Shown piece by piece: positions 17,278-24,985 of a stretch of 64,000 nt of DNA. Both the position numbers and the translations under genes were made by a program. The notes beneath the pieces are model-generated. The model did no database searches, was not told the DNA's origin, and saw nothing but the letters and a program-made list of their open reading frames with translations. The stretch's first letter is position 1. Every line of letters starts with the position of its first letter. This stretch comes from Paracoccus stylophorae (lineage in GTDB: Bacteria > Pseudomonadota > Alphaproteobacteria > Rhodobacterales > Rhodobacteraceae): assembly GCF_028553765.1 (NCBI RefSeq), contig NZ_CP067134.1:1655001-1719000 (forward strand). Reading direction: 5' to 3'.

Positions 17278-17779
17278 GTTCAGCGCGATCGGTGACGGCT
17301 CGGTCGCTCGTCCGCTTTTTCCACTCGACACACGCGATTTTTCAATCCATCCATCCTATACGGGGGCATGGACCGTCCGGAACCGGACACGGGAACGGTT
17401 GCGCGAGACCTTGGGCAAGGACCGGGGGACCGAACGGGAGGCTGGCGTGGATGACGGTGGGAAGCCGTCGATCCGCGAAAGGTTGGACGCGGTGCTGAAC
17501 AAGCCGCGTGAACGGCTGGACATAGTGGACGAGCGGGAGCGCGAACTGGAGAAGGCTAAGGAGATCGAGAGGGCGCGTGATCTGGACCGGGGACCGACGC
17601 ATGGCCTTTGGCCTATTTCCCGCCGATTAGCCTTCATTCCGCCTCTTCTATCCGGGCGAGTGTCGCCAGATCGTTGCGCAGCTTGTCTGCACCGTCCTCG
17701 AAATGCACGGCGATTCTCGCGTGGGTCGCTTCCCAAATGGGTGCAGCAGTTTTCAGGAGCTGTTCTCCCGCTGGGGTGA
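17252..17779 (+). CDS. Unrecognised charged protein, 3' end possibly degenerate
   Basis: Candidate of 175 aa beginning MSSTSAIGKFSAIGD inside the last 26 bp of the 415-aa gene, compatible with translational coupling. Its middle is very rich in Arg and Glu (RERLDIVDERERELEKAKEI), predicting a long charged helix. The final 50 residues run into the convergent MarR gene and do not look natural, so the original end was probably lost near 17600-17640. No family recognised. Confidence 0.35.
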   Translation: MSSTSAIGKFSAIGDGSVARPLFPLDTRDFSIHPSYTGAWTVRNRTRERLRETLGKDRGTEREAGVDDGGKPSIRERLDAVLNKPRERLDIVDERERELEKAKEIERARDLDRGPTHGLWPISRRLAFIPPLLSGRVSPDRCAACLHRPRNARRFSRGSLPKWVQQFSGAVLPLG

Positions 17780-18110
17780 GTGACAGACGGCGGGTGCGGC
17801 GATCCTCTTCATCGGCCGACACACGCACAAGCCCGCGTTTTTCGAGGGGCTTGAGATTGGCCGTCAATGTCGTGCGGTCCATTCCGAGCACTGTGGCGAC
17901 CTCGCCGATGGAGGGTGGCGCGGGGCGGTTGAGCGACATCAGCAACGAAAACTGCCCGCTCTTCAGGCCCACGGGCCGCAGCGCATCATCGAATATCCGC
18001 GCCAAGCGTCGCGCCGCCCGCTGCGTATGCAGGCATAGACAATGATCGCGGACCTTTATTGTGGTCTGGAATGGAACCAAAGGCCGTTCGGGTTGGTTTG
18101 ACATGAACAT
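17634..18110 (-). CDS. MarR-family transcriptional regulator
   Basis: 158-aa winged-helix regulator. A recognition region VATVLGMDRTTLTANLKPLE and the wing KRGLVRVSADEEDRRTRR-LSLT are clear, with helices at each end for dimerisation. The first ATG at 18110 or the ATG two codons later (18104) may be used. Divergent from a VOC-family gene with a 12-bp palindrome close upstream of its own start, so it probably represses itself and the VOC/GST genes and responds to an electrophile or phenolic ligand. Confidence 0.88.
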   Translation of the reverse strand: MFMSNQPERPLVPFQTTIKVRDHCLCLHTQRAARRLARIFDDALRPVGLKSGQFSLLMSLNRPAPPSIGEVATVLGMDRTTLTANLKPLEKRGLVRVSADEEDRRTRRLSLTPAGEQLLKTAAPIWEATHARIAVHFEDGADKLRNDLATLARIEEAE

Positions 18111-18115
18111 TATGT

Positions 18116-18127
18116 GTTGATATCAAC
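18116..18127. promoter_or_regulatory. Candidate MarR operator
   Basis: A perfect 12-bp palindrome, GTTGATATCAAC, lies 6 bp upstream of the MarR start and 74 bp upstream of the VOC gene. MarR regulators commonly bind TTGA-TCAA-type dyads. Position and symmetry support autoregulation. Confidence 0.6.
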
Positions 18128-18201
18128 CTTAATTGTCAAGCCCGGCTTAGCATCGGCCGGAGGGGCCGGTCCGGCTGTTCAAAAACAGGAGACGCAAACC
18201 C

Positions 18202-18549
18202 ATGAAGATCAACCACACCTTCATCAGCATTAACGCCGCCGATTTTTCCGCCCAATCCGATTGGTGGGCGAAATTTATCGGCCGTCACTGGGACCGCGAA
18301 CCGATGCCGTCCTGCCATGAATGGTCCTTGACCGATAACATCCTGTTTCAGGTGCTCGACAGTGCCGAAGGACAAGGCACCACAACTGTCACCCTCCACG
18401 TCCCGGACCTCGGCACCGAGATCGAACGGCTCAAGAACGCGGGAATCAACGTGCCAGAGCCGGTCAAGGTCGAGGGTTTCGACACGTTGCACTACGCGGG
18501 GTTTGCCGATCCCGAGGGCAACACAGTCGGTCTACTGGACGGTAGCTAA
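18202..18549 (+). CDS. VOC-family (glyoxalase/dioxygenase-fold) protein
   Basis: 115-aa single-module vicinal oxygen chelate protein: an N-terminal strand MKINHTFISINAADF, a central VTLHVPDLGTEIERLKNAGI, and the C-terminal GFADPEGNTVGLLDGS typical of the fold. Preceded by AGGAGA at a good distance. The metal-ligand pattern is not clear, so it may be a binding or resistance protein rather than an enzyme. First gene after the MarR operator, followed by an SRPBCC remnant and a GST. Confidence 0.82.
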   Translation: MKINHTFISINAADFSAQSDWWAKFIGRHWDREPMPSCHEWSLTDNILFQVLDSAEGQGTTTVTLHVPDLGTEIERLKNAGINVPEPVKVEGFDTLHYAGFADPEGNTVGLLDGS

Positions 18550-18551
18550 CA

Positions 18552-18689
18552 CGGTGGTCGTCATCAGACAGCGGCACCGGGCTGACACTGAAGCACGAAA
18601 ACCTTCCGGCCGAGGACATCGAGAGCCATAGCGCCGGTTGGACGGGTTGGATCGGCGAGTTGCAAACTTACATCAAGGATACAAAATGA
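18552..18689 (+). pseudogene. C-terminal remnant of an SRPBCC (AHSA1-like) domain protein
   Basis: In frame upstream of the GST start, the DNA encodes GTGLTLKHENLPAEDIES, then HSAGWTGWIGELQTYIKD, which is the typical last third of an AHSA1/START-like SRPBCC protein. The N-terminal two thirds are missing; the fragment joins directly to the end of the VOC gene after an upstream in-frame stop. Its TGA overlaps the GST start (ATGA at 18686-18689). A deletion fused the VOC and SRPBCC ends. Confidence 0.65.
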
Positions 18690-19333
18690 GTGAACTGGTT
18701 ATCTGGACTCTGGATTGGGTGCCTATGCCCGATGGACCCGCAGGATTTGTCAGGGATTTACGGTTAAGATGGGCCTGTGAGGAAGCCGGGTTTGACTACT
18801 CTGTGAAAACTGTTCCTCTCGACGGCAAAGGCCCGGATCATCTGGCCCGTCAGCCATTTGGACAAGTCCCATTCCTGGATGATGGTGATCTGAAACTATT
18901 CGAGAGCGGCGCTTGCCTGCTGCATCTGGCGGGCAAGAGCGAAAAGCTGATGCCGCATGATCCTGCCGGTGCAGCCGAAACGCTGCAATGGACGATTGCC
19001 GCACTTAACTCGGTCGAAATGGCTTCGGTGCCTTGGTGGTTTCTGGAAGTGACTGGTGCGAAGGAGAACGGCTTGACTGATTTGTTGGAAAGCCGACTGG
19101 ACGGTCTGGAAGCAGTCTTGAAGGAGCGGGAATGGCTGGCCGCCGACCGCTTCACTGTCGCTGATTTGCTGATGGCGGACGTGCTACGCGTAAAAAAAAT
19201 CCGCGAATTTGGGGACCGCCCTGCGTCGGAATCCTTTGTCAAACGGATCACGGAGCGACCAGCCTTCAAGAAGGCCTATGCTGACCAAATGTCCCACTTC
19301 AAAGCAGCGGATAAGGCTAAGAATAAAGGCTAA
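18686..19333 (+). CDS. Glutathione S-transferase family protein
   Basis: 215-aa cytosolic GST. The N-terminal thioredoxin-like half has RDLRLRWACEEAGFDY, QPFGQVPFLDDGDLKLFESG (the cis-Pro and glutathione-binding Glu-Ser), and the C-terminal helical half has LAADRFTVADLLMADVLR, the conserved N-capping Asp motif. The start at 18686 overlaps the SRPBCC remnant stop. Likely co-transcribed with the VOC gene under MarR control, conjugating electrophiles. Confidence 0.9.
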   Translation: MSELVIWTLDWVPMPDGPAGFVRDLRLRWACEEAGFDYSVKTVPLDGKGPDHLARQPFGQVPFLDDGDLKLFESGACLLHLAGKSEKLMPHDPAGAAETLQWTIAALNSVEMASVPWWFLEVTGAKENGLTDLLESRLDGLEAVLKEREWLAADRFTVADLLMADVLRVKKIREFGDRPASESFVKRITERPAFKKAYADQMSHFKAADKAKNKG

Positions 19334-19377
19334 GCCTGTCACTTATTCCCGGTGGTGCAAACCTGAGTTCTGTTATT

Positions 19378-19671
19378 CTATGTTGCCTGGTCAACCTTAG
19401 CGGCTTCGACCTGTTCAACAGCCACTGGCCCATTGCATTTCGTGCAACATAAACAGAGGCGCACGTGGCCTCCGCATTCCTTGTGCATGAACTCTACCGG
19501 TCCAGGAGAGACCCATTTGTCTCCCCACTCGGTCAACGCGATGATCGCGGGCATCAGATCGCGGCCCTTCTCGGTCAAATGATATTCCCGATGACCTTTA
19601 TGACCAGCCGGAGCGTCTGGCTGGCGACGCGCCTCATCGCTGTGAGATACTGGACGGTCGAAAGCAGCCAC
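19378..19671 (-). pseudogene. HxlR-family regulator, C-terminal remnant
   Basis: The protein has the C-terminal half of an HxlR winged-helix regulator: GHREYHLTEKGRDLMPAIIA and LTEWGDKWV, followed by a Cys-rich tail (CLCCTKC). The N-terminal DNA-binding half (usually CP...W...L) is missing; sequence upstream of about residue 18 is unrelated. Probably a relic cut by the adjacent mobile-element debris. Confidence 0.65.
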
Positions 19672-19712
19672 TGATCATGAGCGTAGCATCCGTCACTTTG
19701 GGTTCTTTGCAG

Positions 19713-20162
19713 TCATTCGGCTGGCGGTGACGCCGAGGCCTGCGCCTCGGCCGCGCGCCGTTCGGCACGCCGCTCGACCCAGCCCTTGTTGCCGCGGCGG
19801 GGCGCGCCCGTCGGTGTATAGCGGCTGCGCTGCTTGCCCACCGGACCGATCTTGGGAGGTTCAGCGTCCTGCTGCGCCTTGATGAAGGCCAGCACGTCGC
19901 CGAGACGCTTGTTCTCGGTGATCGCGGCATGTGTCACGCGTTGCTGGCGGGGATCGAAGATCCGATAGGGCAGCAGGACGCCTTTCCAGCGGATCTCGAA
20001 GGGTCTGTCTGCATAGGCATAGGTCTCGACATAGCGGCCGATCGCGCTGCGCGCATGTTCGCTGTCATCGAGGATGAACTTCCGGCGCTCGTAATGCACG
20101 ACGAGGTTGGTGCCAAGCTGCCGCTGATCGCGCACACAGAGAATATCGGTCAGGCGTTCTGG
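19713..20162 (-). pseudogene. ISNCY-family transposase, C-terminal fragment
   Basis: Encodes ERLTDILCVRDQRQLGTN followed by NLVVHYERRKFILDDSEHAR, YADRPFEIRWKGVLLPYRIF and the characteristic ENKRLGDVLAFIKAQQ. These are the C-terminal part of ISNCY-type transposases. Reading stops being homologous at about 20162, where IS256-type sequence begins on the other strand. The matching N terminus is at 20820-20974, so one element was interrupted. Confidence 0.75.
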
Positions 20163-20767
20163 GCCTGTGGATCGCCGAGAACGAGGGTGCCAAATTCTGG
20201 CTGTCGGTGATGAACGAGCTAAAGAACCGGGGCGTGCAGGACATCCTGATCGCGGTCGTGGACGGGCTCAAGGGCTTTCCCGATGCCATCACGGCGGCCT
20301 TTCCGGACGCCATGGTTCAGACCTGCATCGTGCATTTGGTGCGCCACAGCCTGAACTTCTGTTCCTGGAAGGATCGCAAGGCCGTGGCTGCCGACCTGCG
20401 CCGGATTTACAGCGCCCCGACCGCCGATCTGGCTGAGGCCGAACTCGATGCTTTCGAGGAAAAGTGGGCGGGAAAGTATGCCTCCATCGCTCCGGCCTGG
20501 CGCCGGGCCTGGCAGGAGCTGACCCCGTTCTTTGCCTTCGATCCGGCGATCCGCAAGATCATCTACACCACGAACGCCATCGAGAGCCTGAACCGCGTGA
20601 TCCGGAAATCCATCAAGACGCGAGGCTCATTCCCGACCGACGAGGCTGCGACCAAGCTGATCTATCTCGCCATTCGACGGTTCGAGAAAGACGGTCGCAA
20701 TGTCCGAGAATGGTTTGCGGCCCGCAATCAGTTCGCCATAATGTTCGGCGAGCGCTTCGACGCTTGA
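20162..20767 (+). pseudogene. IS256-family transposase, C-terminal half
   Basis: From LWIAENEGAKFWLSVMNELK the protein matches IS256 (MutA-type) transposases: a catalytic Asp in VVDGLKGFPDAI, the motif VQTCIVHLVRHSLNF, the YTTNAIESLNRVIRK block with the third catalytic Glu, and the end FAIMFGERFDA. The N-terminal half with the first Asp is missing, so it is inactive. Confidence 0.85.
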
Positions 20768-20819
20768 GTATCTGAAACCGCATGGGCCGGTCCGGATACA
20801 CAAAGTTAAGGACACTCCC
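20162..20819 (+). mobile_element. IS256-family element, 5'-truncated
   Basis: Right-hand part of an IS256-type element inserted in an ISNCY element. The right terminus is ACACAAAGTTAAGGACACTC at about 20797-20816, a typical IS256-family end. The left terminus and 5' half of the transposase gene are missing, lost together with the middle of the host ISNCY gene. Confidence 0.7.
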
Positions 20820-20974
20820 CCTTTATCCTGCACCTTGCGAACCAGCCGCTGCACCTGGCGCTGGCTCAGACGCAATACACGCGCCGCCGTGGCCGTGCGC
20901 AGGCTGCCATCCAGCACCTGCGCCAGCACCTCGATCTTCTGAATCTCTCGCTCGCTCATCAGCACAACCCCCAT
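20820..20974 (-). pseudogene. ISNCY-family transposase, N-terminal fragment
   Basis: Begins MGVVLMSEREIQKIEVLAQV and continues TATAARVLRLSQRQVQRLVR, the helix-turn-helix of ISNCY-type transposases. Homology ends at about 20820, where the IS256 terminus begins. It pairs with the C-terminal fragment at 19713-20162 in the same orientation. Confidence 0.7.
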
Positions 20975-21288
20975 GACGCTGTCCCTCGTTGCCGGTTTCC
21001 TGGTGACGCCAGCGTCATCCGTCAGGGCAGAGGCGACAAATCAACTTTGCCGGTTCGCGACAATTCTACTTTGGTTTGCGAGTTCAAGTCGGAACCCGAC
21101 ACAGGCGCCGAGGTAGCCTGATCCGGGCGGGCGGAGACATCCGCCATCGCAGGCCGGCTGGATCGGGCGCGGAAGAAAGACGGAAGAAAGACGGAAACGG
21201 CAGCTTGAGCCCAGAATGACCGATGCTGCGTCACGCATGAACGGCTGCTTTCGGTTGTCCCAGAATCTCTTGAAGGTTATTTTCACTC
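20975..21288. other. Gap between the ISNCY remnant and rpiB-type gene
   Basis: No gene recognised. Contains an imperfect direct repeat GCGACAANTCNACTTTG at 21033-21049 and 21057-21073, and an 11-bp tandem unit GGAAGAAAGAC at 21171-21192. The first may be subterminal sequence of the ISNCY element. No clear promoter for the next gene was identified. Confidence 0.4.
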
Positions 21289-21738
21289 ATGAAGAATCGC
21301 AAACGTATTGCCCTTTCCAGCGATCACGCGGCCATTGACCTACGTCAGACCATCGCTCGCTATCTAGCCGAGCAGGGTCTTGAGGTAGTAGACATCGGGC
21401 CAACAACGCCTGAGAGCACGCACTATCCTAAACATGGTGAAGCAGCGGCGAGGCTCGTCGCCTCCAATGATTGTCAACTTGGCGTTATATTATGCGGTAC
21501 CGGCCAAGGCATCATGATGGCGGCCAAAAAGGTAAAGGGCATCCGGTGTGGTGTTTGTGCAGACGCATTCTCTGCTCGCATGATCCGCCAGCACAACGAT
21601 GCCAACATGCTGGCTTTGGGTGCGCGAGTGGTGGGCGAAGGCTTGGCACTCGATATCGTGGAGGCATTCGTGAACGCCGACTTTGAGAGCGGTCGACATG
21701 CTGTGCGAGTGGAAATGATTAACGCGCTGGAAGGCTAA
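21289..21738 (+). CDS. rpiB: RpiB/LacAB-family sugar-phosphate isomerase
   Basis: 149-aa cytoplasmic isomerase interconverting ribose 5-phosphate and ribulose 5-phosphate, or a related tetrose or hexose phosphate. Visible are the N-terminal SSDHAA substrate loop, the Cys-containing LCGTGQGIMMAAKKVKGIR and the RQHNDANMLALGARVVG block. The gene stands alone among mobile-element debris, whereas RpiB-type enzymes of this kind often belong to polyol operons (EryI-like), so it may be a leftover of such an operon. Family is secure; exact substrate is not. Confidence 0.88.
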   Translation: MKNRKRIALSSDHAAIDLRQTIARYLAEQGLEVVDIGPTTPESTHYPKHGEAAARLVASNDCQLGVILCGTGQGIMMAAKKVKGIRCGVCADAFSARMIRQHNDANMLALGARVVGEGLALDIVEAFVNADFESGRHAVRVEMINALEG

Positions 21739-21777
21739 AGCAGTCACCGGGGCTCGATCAGTGAACGGCAACTTCGT

Positions 21778-22878
21778 CCGCACAGCTGACGATGTGGCCC
21801 TTACCGGTCTCCCCTCAGGTTTTCCCCGAAGACCTCAGCCGGCGTGCGAAAATTCAAGCACTTGCGCGGCGTCGCGTTCATTCGTGCCGAAAGGTCTGCG
21901 AGATCACGGCGCGGCAGGTTCAGCAGCACGGTATCGCGCGGCAGCCAGCGCCGGATGCGGCGGTTGGTGTTCTCGACGGTCGGCTTTTGCCAGGGCGCCT
22001 GCGGGTCGCAGAACCAGGCTTGCGCGCCAAGCCCCTTTTCCAGCTCGCGCCACGAAACGAATTCCAGCCCGCGATCGAAGGTCAGGCTCTGACGGGCATG
22101 TCGGGGCAGGGGAGCGAACAGGTCAATCAGCCTGTTCATGATCGGTTTCGATCTGCGATCATTGTTCCGGAACAGCACCGTATAGCGGCTGACACGCTCG
22201 ACCGCCGTCGCGATATTGGCCGGTCCGTGTTCCCGCCGGAAGATCATCAGATCAACCTCCCAATGACCGAATGCCTCGCGCTTCCAGACGACTTCCGGCC
22301 GGTGTCTGATCATGCAACGCTCGGGGAACACGAGGCTTCGAGGTTTTCTTGTGAAGCGCGGCTTCCGCTTGCGGCGGCGTTCGGGGAGGTGGCGTCCCAG
22401 CTCCCAGCTCCCGGGCCCGGCCTTCGGCAGAATAGACATAGCTGTAGATCGTTTCGTGACAGACGCTCTGGCCGTGGGCCTCCAGCCGCAGTCGCTCGGC
22501 AATCTGTTCCGGAGACCAGCCTGCCTTGAGCCGGTCGATCACAGCCCGGCGCAGTGCGCCATACCGGATCAGCTTGCGCTGCCGGATGCGCCGGGCAGCG
22601 GCGAGGTGCTGGGCGCTGACCGGCCAGTATTCCGCAGCCATCGGAACTTCGGGATCGTGCCGGAAATTGCGCCGGATCTCGCGGTGGATGGTCGACCGGT
22701 GGCGGCCGAGATGCAGGGCGATCTTGGCAACGCTCGTCTTGCGATGCAGCATTGTGGCGATGTTCGGGCGCTCGTCCAGGCTGAGATGTGCCGCCATCTG
22801 CCAAACTCCTCGAATTGCAACTGCCTGAAATCATGGCGTGTCGCATTTCAGGATAGAACCCACCCGGCCTGCATCCGT
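21778..22878 (-). mobile_element. IS30-family element, copy 2
   Basis: Longer copy (about 1.1 kb) of the element at 8497-9395, same orientation. Shared ends are CCGCACAGCTGACGATGTG on the left and GGCCTGCATCCGT on the right. It keeps the transposase middle lost from copy 1 but carries a 7-bp tandem duplication near 22400. Together the two copies bracket 9.4-21.8 kb. Confidence 0.88.
21801..22797 (-). pseudogene. IS30-family transposase, frameshifted by a 7-bp duplication
   Basis: N terminus MAAHLSLDERPNIATMLHRK to GRARELG is in one frame (22797 to about 22400). A duplicated CAGCTCC, relative to copy 1, then shifts the frame; the rest, LGRHLPERRRKRKPRFTRK to FRTPAEVFGENLRGDR, is in another (to 21801). 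Catalytic residues all remain: D in GHWEVDLMIF, D in SLTFDRGLEFVSW, E in PTVENTNRRIRRWLP. Repair of one lesion would restore it; as it stands it is broken. Confidence 0.85.
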
Positions 22879-22968
22879 TTAGATGATAATCAGTATTATG
22901 GAACATTAGGCTTGCCGTCTCGGTGCGGATTTCCCAGACTGGGCGCCACAGTGAGCAAGGAGATCATG

Positions 22969-23523
22969 ATGCCCGTTTCGCCGCCTGTCTGCGATTTCGG
23001 TGCGCCTTGGCACGAATTCACCCTGCCGGGCACGGATGGCCGGACTTACAATCTTGAGGATATTCGCGGCCCGAACGGGACGCTGGTGATGTTCATCTGT
23101 AATCATTGCCCCTATGTGCAATCGGTGATCGACCGGATCGTGCGCGATGCGGCCAGATTGCAGGATGCGGGTATCGGCGTTGTCGCAATCTCGGCCAACG
23201 ATGTCACTGAGTACCCGCAGGACGGCCCCGACCAGATGAAGATCGTGGCCGAACGGCACGGATTCACCTTTCCTTATCTCTATGACGCATCGCAGGCGGT
23301 CGCACGTGCCTATGGTGCAGAATGCACGCCCGATTTCTTCGGCTATAACGCGGCTGGCGAGTTGCAGTATCGCGGCCGGCTGGATTCCTCGACCCGGACG
23401 GCCGGACCTGCCGATGCAAGGCGCGAATTGCTGGAGGCGATGTTGCAGATTGCAGAAACCGGAAAAGGCCCCGAAAAACAAATCCCTTCGATGGGATGCT
23501 CGATCAAGTGGAAGACCGGATGA
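22969..23523 (+). CDS. Thioredoxin-like (AhpC/TSA-type) family protein
   Basis: 184-aa thioredoxin-fold protein with the redox motif CNHC in MFICNHCPYVQ, preceded by the usual GTDGRTYNLEDIRG segment and followed by GVVAISANDV and the cis-Pro region CTPDFFGYNAAGELQYRG. The ATG at 22969 is six bases from AAGGAG; an ATG one codon earlier is too close. No signal peptide. Its stop overlaps the start of the Gph-type gene, so the two are coupled. Probably a cytoplasmic thiol reductase or peroxiredoxin-like protein. Confidence 0.87.
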   Translation: MPVSPPVCDFGAPWHEFTLPGTDGRTYNLEDIRGPNGTLVMFICNHCPYVQSVIDRIVRDAARLQDAGIGVVAISANDVTEYPQDGPDQMKIVAERHGFTFPYLYDASQAVARAYGAECTPDFFGYNAAGELQYRGRLDSSTRTAGPADARRELLEAMLQIAETGKGPEKQIPSMGCSIKWKTG

Positions 23524-24200
23524 GCGTGTGTCTGGCGCCCTGCCCGGTCGTCTTCGATCTTGACGGCACGCTGATCGACAGTGCGCCCGATATCCATGCC
23601 TGCGTGAACGCGGTCCTGCGCGAGAACGGCATCGCCCCGCTTGGCCTCGATCGGGTGCGCAGCTTCATCGGCGGCGGTGTCGAGCTGTTGTGGAGCCGGG
23701 TGATCGCCGCGACCGGCATCGATCCGGCCGCGCAGCGCGATCTGGTCGCGTCCTTCATGACCCGTTATCACCGGGCGACCGGGCTGACGCGGCTGTATCC
23801 GGGCGTTCCCGAGGCGTTGGGGGTCCTGGCGGATCGTGGCTATCCGATGGGGATCTGCACCAACAAGCCGATGGGCCCGACGCAGGCGGTTCTGGATCAT
23901 GTCGGTATCGCCCATCTGTTCGGGGCGGTGATCGGCGGCGATTCGATGCCGCAGAAAAAGCCCGATCCCGCGCCGCTGCGCGCGGCCTTCGGCGCGCTTG
24001 GCGCCGATCCGGCCGCGCCGCGCGCGATTTTTGTCGGCGACAGCGAGTTCGATGCGACCTGCGCCGCGGCGGTGCCGGTTCCGTTCCTGCTGTTCAGCCG
24101 CGGCTATCGCCGGTCCCGGCTGGAGGATCTGACGCGGCGCGCCACCTTCGACGATTTCGCCGCCCTGCCCGGTCTGGTGGAAAGCGTGGCGATGGCCTGA
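23520..24200 (+). CDS. gph: Phosphoglycolate phosphatase-like HAD hydrolase
   Basis: 226-aa HAD-superfamily (subfamily IA) phosphatase. Motif I is VVFDLDGTLIDSAPD, motif II ICTNKP, motif III KKPDPAP with the Lys, and motif IV IFVGDSEFDA. The cap domain lies between. Gph removes 2-phosphoglycolate from oxygenase side reactions or DNA repair. Start at 23520 in an ATGA overlap with the thioredoxin-like gene. Confidence 0.88.
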   Translation: MSVCLAPCPVVFDLDGTLIDSAPDIHACVNAVLRENGIAPLGLDRVRSFIGGGVELLWSRVIAATGIDPAAQRDLVASFMTRYHRATGLTRLYPGVPEALGVLADRGYPMGICTNKPMGPTQAVLDHVGIAHLFGAVIGGDSMPQKKPDPAPLRAAFGALGADPAAPRAIFVGDSEFDATCAAAVPVPFLLFSRGYRRSRLEDLTRRATFDDFAALPGLVESVAMA

Positions 24201-24358
24201 CGGGCCGGTCGGGTCCGGCCGTGGTTCCGCACCGGCCGGGGCCAAGGAACCTTTGCGCGCAGACATTGTTTTCATGCGGCAGCGATTGCCGCTGAGAAAG
24301 GCGATACGGCACCGCGCCATGTCGGCCCTCAGCGATCCGAAGAAAGGAAAATCTATTC

Positions 24359-24985
24359 ATGACAACGCTTTACACGATGCCCGGAACCTGTTCGCTTGCG
24401 CCCAATATCGCCGTGGCGTGGCTGGATGCGCCGGTCGAGATCCACAACATGGCCTATGGCGATCACAAGAAGGACGATTATCTGGCCATCAACCCCAAGG
24501 GCAAGGTGCCCGCGCTGCGCTTTGACGATGGCGACGTCCTGACCGAGGCGGCGGCGATCCTGGCGTGGCTTGGCGCCGAGCACGGCAAGGGCGGCTATGG
24601 GCGCGACACGGTGCTGGGCCGGAAAGAGGCCGAGGCGCTGTCCTATATGACGTCCGAGGTGCATGCGACCTATGGCGGCCATTTCGGGCCGCAGAACCTG
24701 GCCGAGACCAAGGAAGGTCAGGAAGAGGTCAAGCGCAAGACCTATGAAACCCTGGCCGGCCAATACACGCGGATGGACGAGATCCTGCGCGAGAATGGCG
24801 GCGACTGGTATCTTGGCAAACGATCCTTTGCGGACACGTTTCTTTACGTGCTGACGCGGTGGATCGAACAGACGCCCTTGTCCATCGCCGATTATCCGGC
24901 GCTGAAGCAGCATCGCGCGCGGATGGAAGCCGATGACGGCGTGCGGCGCGCGTTGCAGCGGCAGGATATGGACCCGATCGGATGA
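24359..24985 (+). CDS. Glutathione S-transferase
   Basis: 208-aa beta-class-like GST: N terminus MTTLYTMPGTCSLAPNIAVA with the Cys/Ser active-site region, INPKGKVPALRFDDGDVLTE (cis-Pro and gamma-glutamyl contact), and helical C terminus YLGKRSFADTFLYVLTRW. It overlaps the start of the DUF5996 gene (ATGA at 24982). 158 bp of non-coding DNA upstream may hold its promoter. Confidence 0.92.
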   Translation: MTTLYTMPGTCSLAPNIAVAWLDAPVEIHNMAYGDHKKDDYLAINPKGKVPALRFDDGDVLTEAAAILAWLGAEHGKGGYGRDTVLGRKEAEALSYMTSEVHATYGGHFGPQNLAETKEGQEEVKRKTYETLAGQYTRMDEILRENGGDWYLGKRSFADTFLYVLTRWIEQTPLSIADYPALKQHRARMEADDGVRRALQRQDMDPIG

